From: Pinus tabuliformis
Lineage: Eukaryota > Streptophyta > Pinopsida > Pinales > Pinaceae
Reading direction: 5' to 3'
Assembly: GCA_031772625.1 (NCBI GenBank)
Contig: CM062804.1
Coordinates: forward strand, 1,024,595,208-1,024,659,207
DNA: 64,000 bases
The notes under the pieces are model-generated. The model searched no databases, was not told where the DNA came from, and saw only the letters and a program-made list of their open reading frames with translations. Of the stretch, positions 12,033-22,109 are shown piece by piece. The translations under genes were made by a program, and so were the position numbers. Within the stretch, counting starts at the first letter, position 1. The number at the start of each line of letters is the position of its first letter.

Positions 12033-12438
12033 CTATTTGGAATAATAGCAAATGAAAATTCACTATAATATCAAATGCCACCAAGGTTAGTTGATAACAA
12101 TCTAGCAGAGATAGCCCCAAGGATTAGCTTGGTTAGAAGATGCTATAGTGAAAATACTCAAGGAGGTCTCGGGATCAAATGTCATTGAATATCTAGTGGT
12201 TACCGACAATAGCTAAACAGGTGGAAAGTGTGGAATCCATAAGGAACTCACAATATGCAGGCGTTTGATTACCAACAGTAGCTAAACAGGGGAGATTGTG
12301 GAATCCATAAGAAACTCATAATATGCAAGCGATTGAAGGGCTATCTTTGTAAAAAAAAAAAAAAACATGCAGAAACGAATTGAACGAGATTTCCTGCAAA
12401 TATACATGAAATGGAAAAAAGAGAACAAGAGAACCCAC

Positions 12439-12925
12439 CATAATAGGCATTTGCCAAGCTTCCATGTGGAATGTAGTCATAAACCAACAATTTTTCCTCT
12501 ATACCCCAATAGAACGCTCAGAGGCGAACAATGTTCGGATGTTTAACCCTACTGATTGCTTTAGCTTCTGCTTCAAAATCCTTGTTCCTTTCCAAACCAC
12601 CATCACCAAGTCGCCTTATTGCAAAAGTCAGCCCATCTTCCATAACTGACTTATACAATATAGTATAACCACCGGCACCCAATATATATGCAGAGGCTTT
12701 GAGTAGCTTATCTAATTCCATGTCAAGATGTCCATTTAATGTCACAAAATTTCCTTGTTGTTGATCTCCATTGTCTGAGACACTTCCATCTAAGCTCTCA
12801 TCAACTTTTTTAAGGCAAAGCCATCCAACTCTACCCGAACTGGAAGAACAATGTCCATTGTCGTCCAACTGAATATGCTTGGTATTAGGCCGATGGCAGA
12901 TTAAAGGGAGAATTTGATGACCTTC
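12439..12925 (-). pseudogene. LRR receptor-like kinase, kinase N-lobe exon with nonsense codon
   Basis: The exon begins after an AG acceptor (tgcag) at 12925 and ends at a GT donor at 12439. It encodes a juxtamembrane stretch, then 'ELDKLLKASAYILGAGG', which is the glycine-rich loop as seen in a plant LRR-RLK subfamily, and then 'FAIRRL', where the usual VAIK lysine is Arg (also known in this subfamily), and 'RVKHPNIVRL'. The next codon is TGA (12518-12520); after it the same frame continues with a normal kinase hinge ('FYWGIEEKLLVYDYIPHGSL'). The stop is at a place where CGA (Arg) would fit, so a C-to-T change is likely. The LRR ectodomain and transmembrane exons were not found upstream. The gene remnant is embedded between two PP2C pieces. 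Confidence 0.75.
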
Positions 12926-13093
12926 CTGCAATCATAAATATGCACAAAAGAAGCACGGTCAAGTTTTATGAGCCTTTATTGTAGTATGTAAATTTACTTC
13001 TTTATGTCTATATATCCCACAAAAGATTGTGCAGATTCCTACCTCGGCTCCACCAGCAGTATTCAATCTACCAATCTCACCACCACTGGCCAT

Positions 13094-13489
13094 CATGCAC
13101 TCTCTCCTACAGTATCATATATCAATACAAATCAAGAGCTTGAAACAATAAACTAGCTAAACAAAGACTGGTTTCCACAATCAACCAACCAAAGGAATAC
13201 AGACACTCGTATAGCACAAAGGGTCATGGTTTGTTTTGCATCATGGCAAGAATCTTACTCTGCAAGATTGGCCTCAAGCCTGTGATCAACAATGCACTCT
13301 CTCCTACAATATCATATATCAATACAAATCAAGAGCTTGAAACAATAAACTAGCTAAACAAAGACTGGTTTCCACAATCAACCAACCAAAGGAATACAGA
13401 CACTCGTATAGCACAAAGGGTCATGGTTTGTTCTGCATCATGGCAAGAATCTTACTCTGCAAGATTGTCCTCAAGCCTGTGATCAGCAG
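13094..13489. repeat. 198-bp tandem duplication at the PP2C 3' truncation
   Basis: Two nearly identical units, 13094-13291 and 13292-13489, share the run from 'atgcactctctcctac' to 'caagcctgtgatca'. The right unit overlaps the 3' end of the third PP2C exon, and the left unit repeats that exon edge. The copies differ by only a few bases, so this is younger than the PP2C decay. Confidence 0.8.
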
Positions 13490-14581
13490 TTAAAAGAGAA
13501 ACCAACCCTCCAGGCGATTCAAGAATGCAACGAGAATCACCTACAGATGCTACCGCAACTGTCCAGTCATCTATTATCACAAAAGGTAACAGTGGTTCCC
13601 GATGTTTGTTCTGGTAAAACCAACAGATATCGTAACGAGATAGGAAGCGACACCAATAAAGATATACAAGACATGCAACTAACAAAATATTAATGGCACA
13701 TCCACAAGCATATATCTATATACCTTTGGCCTGAAATTCTTTGTCGGTTTTGACAAAGCCTACGACCATGGCTCTTGGCAACGTTGATAACCAGTCTTCT
13801 CTACTCAAACTTGTTGGCATGGCACTCATAATATCTTTCAGTGGATTTTCCTTTAAATATAGAGTTGCCGCTGATCCATTATGCCCATCGAAGATCTGAA
13901 ATGACATAACAACATTTATCACACCACTTGCTCATTTCATTTCATGATTCACACACAATACAATGCAATTTTCAAACATGGGAAAAAAAATATGCGCCTA
14001 AATGCATTTAAGGGCTCGTTTTCTTTCTTTGTCCTAATAAATCAACAACCGACAAAATTCCGAAGAACAGAGACCTGAAAATTAGACATCGCAAACCAAG
14101 TTCACAACTTCTTTTACGACCCCCCTCAACCCTTGTGTTTTCCCACGGTGAAATACTTTTTAGTTATGCACGAGGTACGAGTTCAAATCTCTTTGCTCGC
14201 ACAAAGAAACCCCTAAGATTTAATTGGTAAACAATAAATAAAGACCGACAACCGAGGAACCTAAACCATAAGCTGAACAAAACAAAATAAACAGAATATT
14301 TCTAAATAAATTGCCACAAGAGGATAACCAGAACATACCGCAAAAACAGCAAAGGTAGAGGACCCGTCCCCTGGAATTTTCTGGCATTCCAATTTCATAA
14401 GAGTGAAGTCCTCTCCTTTCTTGCTTTGTCCCGCCTGGCCTTGTCGAATAGTCGGCTTCTCGATCTTCTCATTTTTGAGCTCGCACTTTAGAAGTTCCGC
14501 CAAGGGTACCATCAGACCTTTCCTCCCGTACACGACCCCGTTTCCATTCCGGTTTGCCTGCTTCGTCTTCACCAGCATCAT
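13452..14581 (-). pseudogene. Protein phosphatase 2C, truncated and frameshifted
   Basis: Three minus-strand exons are readable. Exon 1 (14581-14339) encodes 'VPLAELLK', 'SKKGEDFTL' and ends 'TFAVFA' at a gtatgt donor. Exon 2 (13895-13724, after tttcag) begins 'IFDGHNGSAA', the metal-binding motif 2 region of PP2C, and runs to 'GFVKTDKEFQAK'. Exon 3 (from 13610, after ttaccag) should encode the 'SGTTVTF' motif and then 'VASVGDSRCIL' and 'TADHRLE'. An extra T in a TTTT run (13581-13584 on the plus strand) shifts the frame between those motifs. The frame stops at 13452 and the remaining ~60% of a normal PP2C (the DGVWD region and C-terminal zinc-like tail) is missing. Family role: Mn/Mg-dependent Ser/Thr dephosphorylation. 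This copy cannot make the enzyme as read. Confidence 0.8.
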
Positions 14582-16545
14582 CTTCCAGGCTCCAATCTAG
14601 CAGCATTCAGGGGAGGGTTTGCAACTGTTTCAAATATCGTGAACAGTTGCAACCATTCAACTACCTTCCCTTGATCGAACGATTAACAATCTTCTAATCG
14701 TCTAACACATAATCTAACGGCACACAGGGATGACAAGTGGATTTTAGGGAAGTTCATTTCAGAGGGAAATGCCTTAACGACGTAATAAAAAATAAAAGAT
14801 AAAAATAAAAAAAATCCTCTTTCCATTACTGCAAGTCCGTTTTTTCTGATTCTATTATGATCTTGCATGTCGCACTTTTGACTCCTACAACTAGCGCAAC
14901 TTTATCAATCACTGACTATTTCATTTGAAGTGTCATTCACAACCAAGGATATTTATGATGATCCTAAAGTCTAATATTATTGCAAAACCTCCTATTCGTG
15001 TTTAACTCATGAATTCACAAGGACGCATTTTCATATGAAAGCAAAGCAGGTTAATAACTGTGTTCCAAATGAAAAGCAACAAATCATCAAACTTGGTATT
15101 GCGGACACTGGAATTTGCAATTTACTGCACTTTTTATTACATTATAGAAACAAGAAGTACACACGCTATGGAACAGATAGAAATTTTACAACTAATCGAG
15201 TTTAAAAGTTAAATGATTTCAAGCTGTCATTTAAGCGTTTAGAACTTTCAAGTAATATCAACTCTTGAAACCATCTAAGTGGATTTAGCATGCATGTAGT
15301 TCTGAACTATGCAGATAACATACAAAGAAAAAGTTCACATAGTTCCCCACTTGAATCAACGGGGACCCATTTTTTTAAGTGCAAGTGTATATATTCAAGC
15401 ACTTGACAATTGAGAAGCCTACAAAGATATGATTAAATAGTTGAATTGAACCACCTGAACCACCATAAACAAGAGCTTTAGTATGACTAAACTTTGAATC
15501 CTCCACTTTTACAAAGAAACTGTTAACCAGGACAACTTGGACAAGATCCCACATTTCACATATAGCAACCGTATACCTCATCAAACATTCATACAACTAA
15601 AGTTGCAAGAACCACCAATTTTTCAGTCAAAATTTAGGGTCTTAACATTCATTCATTCTCAACAGGGTACTGACATGAATCAAGTGATCTGTATATAGCA
15701 CGCTGATCTTATTTCCTATATATTTTTATTGTGGTGTTCCACAATAGCGTTATACCAGGAAAACAACGATGGGAGACTTAACAAATTGTTTCAAATTACA
15801 AAACAAAAAATAACAGATTAACTGGGTCTTGGTTTAATGGTACGGAAGGATAACAAGAGACATGTTTCACCCCTCCCACGCTGCCTCGTCAATGCAAGAA
15901 GGCCATTCCTGGCAGTTGCTTCTTAGCCAGAGATGCGAAAATTAAGCGGTAAACAAAGGAACACAATCTTAAACTCCACCCAAACGTATTCATTTGGATA
16001 ATCACTAATTTAAAATAGGACCACAAAACTGGCAGTATCAAATATAATAGGATGAAAAATAAGAGAACCAACTGTAGACCACACTTATGACGAAATTGAA
16101 TCTAGTTATGATTTATTTGACCTAAAAAGGCCTCAAATTATAAAGTTTTCCCCATTTAAGAATCCCATGGGGAAAACTTTACCCTACTATATTATGAAGA
16201 CAAGAAGAAAGGCGCTCAAGTAAAAATAGTTATCAAGGTTTGGAAAACCAATGGCAATAAAATACCCGTCTCACTGTTAACACATTGTAACATGCAGGTT
16301 GCAACCATATATTAAATTATGGAGAGGAGCTTCTATCTAATACAACAAATGGCCAGTGGCCACGGACCAACTGCTATCATTAGAGAAAATAAAATACCTC
16401 AACCATGTTGTCTGCTTGCCATTTACAATAGGGAAGGCTCAGCAACTCAAACAGACTTTGTGTAAACTTTGAGGCCCACAAGGCAATAAGAATAATGAAT
16501 TTAGCCTGAAAATAGACAAACCTACAAAATTTGAGTAGCAAAGCA
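14582..16545. other. Intergenic, no gene firmly recognised
   Basis: This lies between the 5' end of the PP2C remnant and the GrpE exon. A minus-strand frame near 15440-15560 ('VKVEDSKFSHTKALVYGG') looks weakly exon-like but I cannot place it. 14140-14200 holds a B-box-like 'gagttcaaatctc' phrase that could be SINE-derived. Nothing else stands out. Confidence 0.45.
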
Positions 16546-16812
16546 TCATGCTTCTCTCTCTTCTGGGACATCAGAAGAATCTGATGCATTAGCATCCTTT
16601 GTTGTTTCCTTGCATTCTTCAGCTGATTTAGCAGAATGTTCTGCAGCATTTTCACAATTTTCTGCAGCTTTTGCAGGACCTGGTCCTGCTGACACTTTAA
16701 CCATAGCAGGGCGAAAAAGCTTGTCACCAAGAATAAATCCTCTCCTGAATTCTTCAATAATTATTCCTTCTTCAAATAATGTAGAATCCTCGCGCATAAT
16801 TGCTTCGTGTAG
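16546..16812 (-). CDS. GrpE co-chaperone (organellar), last exon only
   Basis: The exon starts after an AG acceptor (tgtaaaag) at 16812 and ends at TGA at 16546. It encodes '[16 protein letters not shown]', '[17 protein letters not shown]' and '[12 protein letters not shown]', the C-terminal beta-domain of chloroplast/mitochondrial GrpE, followed by an acidic Ala/Glu-rich tail. GrpE is the nucleotide exchange factor for organellar Hsp70: the beta-domain contacts the ATPase domain and the coiled coil mediates dimerisation. The exon is open and unmutated, so it may belong to a live gene whose upstream exons lie across the duplicated block to the right. I could not find those exons in the window, so an orphan exon is equally possible. 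The neighbouring P unit starts only ~110 bp away. Confidence 0.7.
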   Translation of the reverse strand, partial: LHEAIMREDSTLFEEGIIIEEFRRGFILGDKLFRPAMVKVSAGPGPAKAAENCENAAEHSAKSAEECKETTKDANASDSSDVPEEREA

Positions 16813-17359
16813 CTTTTACACCAAACAAAACAAAACTTCGTCAGCATAGACAACCAAAATACAGCTTAAAAGAAATTATTCTAGAAAACAACTCTTCCAT
16901 CATTGAACACTTCTTAATCTAAGGTATTTATGTTGTTTCTCCTCACCATAAAGTTTATAAATTCATAATTAGACACAAAATAACCATAACAATGTAGAAT
17001 CAGGGCCTGCTATTCATTGAAATCTCAACTAAATTAAACAGTAGTTGCCAGATGCATCCAGATTCATCTTTACAATTTTAACTGTACAAATGGTTTCATT
17101 TTATAGGAAACATTCTGGTCTCTTCCACATGATGCCCTTGTGTAGGTGTCAAAGAATTTTGATGCACCATCCATCATTATGAACTCATTTTGATTTTCTC
17201 AGTCTGAGATTGATGGACATATCAGGTTCCCAACATCTAGTCTCATGCACCATCCTTTATGAATTCATTTTGACCATCGCAGTTAGAGCTTGATAGACAT
17301 TTCAGGTTCCCAAAATGTAATCTATGTGGAAAATAGCACCAAGTTTCCCAATCGCTTTC

Positions 17360-17440
17360 ATCAAGAGAGTGATGACAGATGTTTTCATCAAGAGAGTGAT
17401 GACAGATGTTTTCATCAAGAGTGTGATGACAGATGTTTTC
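17360..17440. repeat. 27-bp minisatellite, three copies
   Basis: Three perfect or near-perfect head-to-tail copies of a 27-bp unit (atcaagagagtgatgacaga followed by tgttttc). The unit is a multiple of three, so frames stay open on both strands and give repetitive peptides that are probably not real proteins. The same array is present in P copy 2 at 24667-24747, so the expansion predates the P duplication. Confidence 0.9.
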
Positions 17441-17592
17441 ATCGTACATTTCCATGAGCTAGCTAAAAATATGCCCATCAAATTCAAAAAAGATCTTGGG
17501 TTGGACGAAAAGAATTCTTTGAGATTTCTTACAAGTGATAAAAAGAAGAAATTAATAAAACTAACGATGCGATTCCCCAAAATTTGTTTGCC

Positions 17593-17775
17593 TGTTAAAC
17601 TCACATGGACAGCAAAGAATAGGAAAGATAAATCAGTGAGTACATTTTTTATTAACAATAGATATACATTTATAGTACAAATATGTGACTCTTGGGTTTC
17701 AGATCCCAAGGTCTCTTGGACTCCTTTTGTCCATTCGACTTCCACACTAACCCACTTAGGATTAGGTGTCCAACA
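17593..17775 (-). repeat. 3' LTR of the gene-fragment element (183 bp)
   Basis: It runs TGTTAAAC...GTCCAACA with a 4-bp inverted terminus and reads identical to 22110-22292. Left flank tgcc is at 17589-17592. Confidence 0.93.
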
Positions 17776-17787
17776 TTCCCCCCTTAA
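17776..17787 (-). other. Polypurine tract
   Basis: On the minus strand, TTAAGGGGGGAA lies directly against the 3' LTR, which is the expected position for plus-strand DNA priming. Confidence 0.8.
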
Positions 17788-17899
17788 TCCGAAGGGTTAT
17801 GTATGAGTCCAAGAAGAGAGCTGTAATACAAAATGTGCAAAAATGCATGGCAGCACTAGGCTGAATGTGCTCTATGAAATGTTGGTAAAAAGGGGCGGT

Positions 17900-18250
17900 G
17901 GTTTAAGGATGACCACCAACACTGGAACGCTTAGTGCAGTTCCCGGAACTCTTCAAAACTGGCAAGAAACTAAAGTTTTCTGCTAGAGGAAGTGATCCTA
18001 TTGTTTTAAAGAGGGAAACCTTCAACCATAAAAGGGAGGTCTCACCTATGATGGTTTAAGGATGACCAACAACTCTGGAATGCTTAATGCAATTCCTGGA
18101 ACTCTTCCAAAACTGGCAAGAAGCTGGAGTCTTCTGCTAGAGGAAGTGTTCTTAATCTGTGATGGTTTAAGGATGACCAACAACTCTGCGATTCCTGGAA
18201 CTCTTCCAAAACTGGCAAGAAGCTGGAGTCTTCTGCTAGAGGAAGTGTCC
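17900..18250. repeat. Three diverged ~90-111-bp direct repeats inside the element
   Basis: Copies begin with 'ggtttaaggatgacca' at 17900, 18053 and 18164 and end with 'tctgctagaggaagtg'. The second and third are nearly identical except for a ~20-bp deletion in the third; the first is more diverged and separated by ~60 bp. Any open frames here are by-products. Confidence 0.8.
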
Positions 18251-18329
18251 CAGATTGCCAACTGAAGGCATGTTCAGGGGCATCTTTGTCTCTGGCTACA
18301 ACTCTGAAACTGGTGTGGCAGGTTGTGGC

Positions 18330-19208
18330 TCAGGCTCGCTTGATGTGACTTTGAAGCTTGTAGATGACCATCATTTCCCCCCTGTCAGGTACAAGGTGAG
18401 AAGATGGAGAAAACTCAACTGCAAGACTGTTCAATATTCTGGAACAAGTTCTGACATGTGTTTGGAATATCTTCTTGGCTGTTGATGCCCATTGCCAAGA
18501 AGCGATCCATCCAAGATGAATCTTTGTTCTTGCAGGACGTTTATTTCTGAAGCATCTGTGTGAAGAATGACTGGTTTTATGACAGTTCTTACATGGATGA
18601 AGATCAAAACAGTGATCTTTCAAATGGCCAACTCGATCACAGTGTTGGCATTTCACAATCTGTTGTTGTTGTTGTTGCTATGGAAGAGGGGCAGAGTCTG
18701 GAACAGCTGAATCTGAACTGTCATAAGGAGCAGGTGAACTGTCATGAATGAATCCAGCACTCTGAAACTGAATGGGCTTGGCATAGTCTGGAATATGAAA
18801 GGACAAGTCCTTGTCATATCCAAGACCAGTTTTGTGCTTGTTGTGGACAAGCTGTTCCCAAGGTCTGATTATGGGCTTGGGAAGTGCAGACTGAGTTTCT
18901 GCATCTGCATGTACAATTGCTGCTTTATTGGGCACTAGATCCGAATGAACTTCAACAATATTGTTTTGCTGTTTATGGGAGTCTGTTTCATTGTTCTGAA
19001 CAGAAACAGGTTCAGAATGATGACTCCACTGCTGTAATTCTTCTTGCTGTAGCTTTGTCTCCAACTGCAAAAACTCAATATTTTCCTGTGCATTTTGTAG
19101 ACATGTCTGAATTTCTGAGAGAGATCCTTTGCTGATTTGTAATGTGTCATCAACAGTGGATTGTATAAGAGTTTTCACGAACTCTAATACTTCAGTAATT
19201 GTAGCCAT
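18330..19208 (-). pseudogene. Gag-like frame with two CCHC knuckles, one stop
   Basis: One minus-strand frame of about 293 codons starts at an ATG at 19208 ('MATITEVLEFV'). A predicted helical, Gln/Glu-rich N-terminal part (coiled-coil-like) is followed by a Ser/Pro-rich linker. A Gln run then leads to two consecutive zinc knuckles of the form C-X2-C-X4-H-X4-C ('CQHCDRVGHLKDHC' and 'CKNCHKTSHSSHRC'). A single in-frame TAG (around 18678-18680) lies just before the Gln run, at a place where CAG would fit. This looks like the nucleocapsid-type Gag of the element or of its autonomous parent. No polymerase follows it. Confidence 0.6.
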
Positions 19209-19411
19209 TTTTCTCAATAGAAATGCACCACTAGAAACTTGTTTTGGAGTGAAAATGTACCCTAAATAATCACAATGCTTGCAACAAATAGCAGACAATC
19301 ACCCCAACAATTAAAGCAATCTTCTCATTAGAATCTGTTGAGAAAAACAAATTTGTTTGTTGCACATAAATTTATGCCCAAACTGCACAATAGGAACAAG
19401 TAAATTGAACA

Positions 19412-19573
19412 AGCAGCAACTTTAAATTGAATTGGATTTTTCAAATACTCCTTCACTTTCTCGGCCAGTGGAAAAGAATAGTCAACTTCAATAGCGACTG
19501 CTAATACATTCTTGTAACTATTGATGATAGCATGTGGAGCAGCTGCAATTGTGGGAGTTGTACATAATCTCAT
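19412..19573 (-). pseudogene. Captured fragment: 60S acidic ribosomal protein P0
   Basis: The minus-strand frame contains '[20 protein letters not shown]', then '[16 protein letters not shown]' and 'FKVAA'. This matches the C-terminal domain of eukaryotic P0 just before the alanine-rich hinge. P0 anchors the P1/P2 stalk of the large ribosomal subunit. Similarity stops at the point where plant P0 genes commonly have an intron, and unrelated sequence follows, so a partial exon was probably copied from genomic DNA or unspliced RNA. The acidic C-terminal tail and the rRNA-binding part are missing. It lies inside the LTR element, on the same strand as gag. Confidence 0.75.
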
Positions 19574-19950
19574 AAACTACAAATGGCTTGCTGTGGTGTG
19601 AAAATGATGATCTTCCAGAACAGAAAACAAATTCCTCCTGTGGCAAAGCTCTCGGTCGCTTTGTCTTCAATATAATATGATAAATGCCACCAAAAATCTT
19701 TAAAAAGACTTTGATATCCAATGCCCCACATAAAAATCAATGCGTTATGGTAAATTCAAACTTTATTGTTTAATATAGGTGGACTCTGCAAGTTGTTACT
19801 TCTGTTGCCGTATAAATAACAAATATTTTCACCGTCCTTAAATAAATATGTAGATGTCATGTTCATTGCTCCTCAAACAAATAGTAGCTTGCAGCAACAA
19901 AATACAAAAATGAAGCTCTAATATCACATTTTCAGGCATTATATAATCTT

Positions 19951-20140
19951 GCTGTGAGCAACAAGCCTTCAAGAATAGTTTTCCCTTCTCTGATGCCAGC
20001 TCCTGCAGCCTCCTCTGAGGTAAGGGCCTTCTTGCTGATTATCCTGGTTCTGCTGCCGTCTTGTGTATCAAACACAATCCCAAAAGCTATCAGGGCGCTG
20101 GAACAGACAAGGCCTGAGATTCCAGCTATGGAATACCCAA
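19951..20140 (-). other. Unidentified exon-like fragment inside the LTR element
   Basis: A 60-codon minus-strand stretch follows an AG acceptor-like edge ('ttttctgag') and encodes a hydrophobic segment ('GLVCSSALIAFGIVFDTQDG') and a charged tail ('TRIISKKALTSEEAAG'). Its composition and length look like a real exon from a membrane protein, and it is flanked by other captured fragments. I do not recognise the family. Confidence 0.4.
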
Positions 20141-20631
20141 CTCAGAAAATGGCAAAACAAGGAGAAAAAGACAGATACCAACTTGGGCTCTTAGCACATC
20201 AAGAAAAAGAAAAGAAGCCAGGCATTGTAGACTGCCATGGATAACAAATAAGCTATGAACAGAGAACGTCAGAACGATATACACAGAGCATATACCACAA
20301 TGAACTGCATTGACATGATTGGCGAGGAGGGCGAATATATAGGGTGGATTCTGCCAATTTCTGAACTAAAATACTCAAGAATGAGGTTCGACCTTGGCGC
20401 CAATAAACAACAAGGATGTGTTGAGTTGCAAGAGTGCCAGAGGAGAAATATTATTTGTCAAAGAATTTTCGATGAGTGCATCTCTTGAAGCACAGTAAAA
20501 GTTGTATTCCTTTCGTCCTTAGTAACACCGTCAGATGATTTTGACTCTGAGTTGCTTCAGCAACCTACAGAACTAATGACAATACAGTAAAACCTTTGCT
20601 AGCACTCTCTACCATAGTCTTGTTAAAAAGG

Positions 20632-20896
20632 GATTGAAGGTCTTTCTGGACCAGAACGAAATGAAAGAAGGAGAAGAGATAACTTCTCAAATCAAAGGCG
20701 CTGTCCGAAGTGCCTCCATCCACGTCGCCATTTTCTTTCCACGATATGTTGAATCACAATGGTGTTTGGATGAGCTTGTGCTCATGAGGGAATCAGGTAG
20801 TACCATCAAACCTTTCGAGCTCAAATGGACGCGAGGGGAAAATGGCTTGTATGCTAAAGCCCTTCACAACCTCGAAACCAAGAAAATACGATTCCG
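20632..20896 (+). pseudogene. Captured fragment: TIR domain of a TNL resistance gene
   Basis: On the plus strand, opposite to the element, 'VFLDQNEMKEGEEI' is followed by 'AVRSASIHVAIFFPRYVESQ', 'WCLDELVLM', and after a short internal deletion 'KPFELKWTRGENG' and 'YAKALHNLE'. These correspond to the alphaA to alphaD part of plant TIR domains, including the 'SxxWCLDEL' block. TIR domains of TNL receptors are NAD-cleaving signalling modules activated by oligomerisation. The first beta strand with the DVFLSFRG motif, the region normally reading IIPVFY, and the entire NBS and LRR are absent. It abruptly joins an ACR fragment in the opposite orientation near 20897. A dead fragment. Confidence 0.8.
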
Positions 20897-20899
20897 CTC

Positions 20900-21055
20900 C
20901 GATTTCTCGACGAACAGCTTCTACAGTCCTCGGATCAATAGGGTTTCCAGCTTCATCAGTCACATAGAACACATTCACAGCCTTATCACCCCTCGTTGTG
21001 ACCTCTGCTTTTGTAACAGACATCCCATTTTCTCTAAACATCCGAGTCACGACAG
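20900..21055 (-). pseudogene. Captured fragment: ACT domain of an ACR protein
   Basis: The minus-strand frame encodes 'VTRMFRENGMSVTKAEVTTR', 'GDKAVNVFYVTDEAGNPIDP' and 'TVEAVRREIG'. This is an almost textbook internal ACT domain of plant ACT-domain-repeat (ACR) proteins, which are thought to sense amino acids or nitrogen status. Full ACR proteins carry about four ACT domains over ~450 residues; only most of one is here. Similarity begins at 'VTR' and ends at 'REIG', close to what may be exon limits. The residues after REIG are antisense to the TIR piece and not ACR. Confidence 0.8.
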
Positions 21056-22097
21056 ACATACCATGTTAATGTAATACCATTCAACGCAATTCAACTTTGG
21101 ACGGGCATAAACTCGGTGCAGGGTCGAGCTTCTCTCCGAATTCGATTATAACGAGCTTAAGTCTCCGCACGACGACGAGGGCGAGAGAAGAAAGTTTGAC
21201 AGTGCCAGAGATCAGTTTTACTCGTCTGCTCTACTCGCTGCAATTTGTAAGTCAATTGAAGTCGAGGGAGGAATGGTGGCGTATAAAAAAGAGTGACAAT
21301 CGACAAGAGACGAGAAATGTCTAAGACCAAGATGAATAGATCAGTGATGAAGATTTCCAGAATCGAAAGACAATGGGACGATGATCCATGGCTAAATGAT
21401 GTGAAATCAATTCGTGGGACATCATCCAAGATGGTTGAAGTTTTCAATACTGAAAAATACGAAGCCGAGGTTGCATATATAACCTTTGTTAATATGGGGA
21501 AGAGAAAGTCATGGCGTGCACAGTTACATTGTCTACTGAGTTGCGAAAATTATCTTGGTTTAAAAGACCTGCAAGTCCAGCAATATGGCATGCACATTGT
21601 TCAGTGAATTATGGAAAATTATTTGGCACAAAATGATGGTTCAAAGTAGCTGAGCAATGATGTGTGGCCAAGATCTACACAATAAACGGTTATTGTTTGT
21701 GGAAACAAATGATTTAACCTGCAGAAACTACGAAAGCCTTTAGACATTGCAAGGCATATCCTCCTGCGAAATTACCAAGCCGAATAGAATGTTTCAAAGG
21801 CGTGAACTGTTATCTGACAGGACAGAGCAGCGCATGCATAGGGATAGCATACTAAAAATACCATATGGCAGAGAGGAGCAGCGAACAGTCACCTACTAGC
21901 AGACGTTTATGAACAGTGAACGTTTATGGACAGAGAACGCAGGTCTCACAAATAGAATATGGAAGACAGACATCTCAGAACGGCTTGGACAGATGCGTTA
22001 TATGGCAGAGGCAGCATGTCAGGAGCACTAGAAAAGAATATGGCAGAGGGCCAGGACTGACATGACATGCACATAACAGGCCACAGAAAAACAAGCG
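21056..22097. other. Element interior, origin unrecognised
   Basis: This lies between the ACR fragment and the PBS, in the leader region of the LTR element. Open frames (for example plus-strand 21317-21607, beginning 'MSKTKMNRS') show no family I recognise. It may be further captured DNA. Confidence 0.45.
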
Positions 22098-22109
22098 GCT
22101 CTGATACCA
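22098..22109 (-). other. Primer binding site (initiator-Met tRNA)
   Basis: On the minus strand TGGTATCAGAGC immediately follows the 5' LTR, complementary to the 3' end of plant initiator methionine tRNA. Confidence 0.85.

Noticed and set aside
14140..14210. Possible SINE or tRNA-like B box
   Set aside because: Only a partial B-box word; no A box, no cloverleaf, no tail.
17302..17745. Repetitive 147-codon protein on the minus strand
   Set aside because: An artefact of the in-frame 27-bp minisatellite, running into the LTR; no family resemblance and a different end in the sister copy at 24609-25022.
18062..18265. Paired frames with internally repeated peptides
   Set aside because: They translate the ~111-bp direct repeats inside the LTR element.
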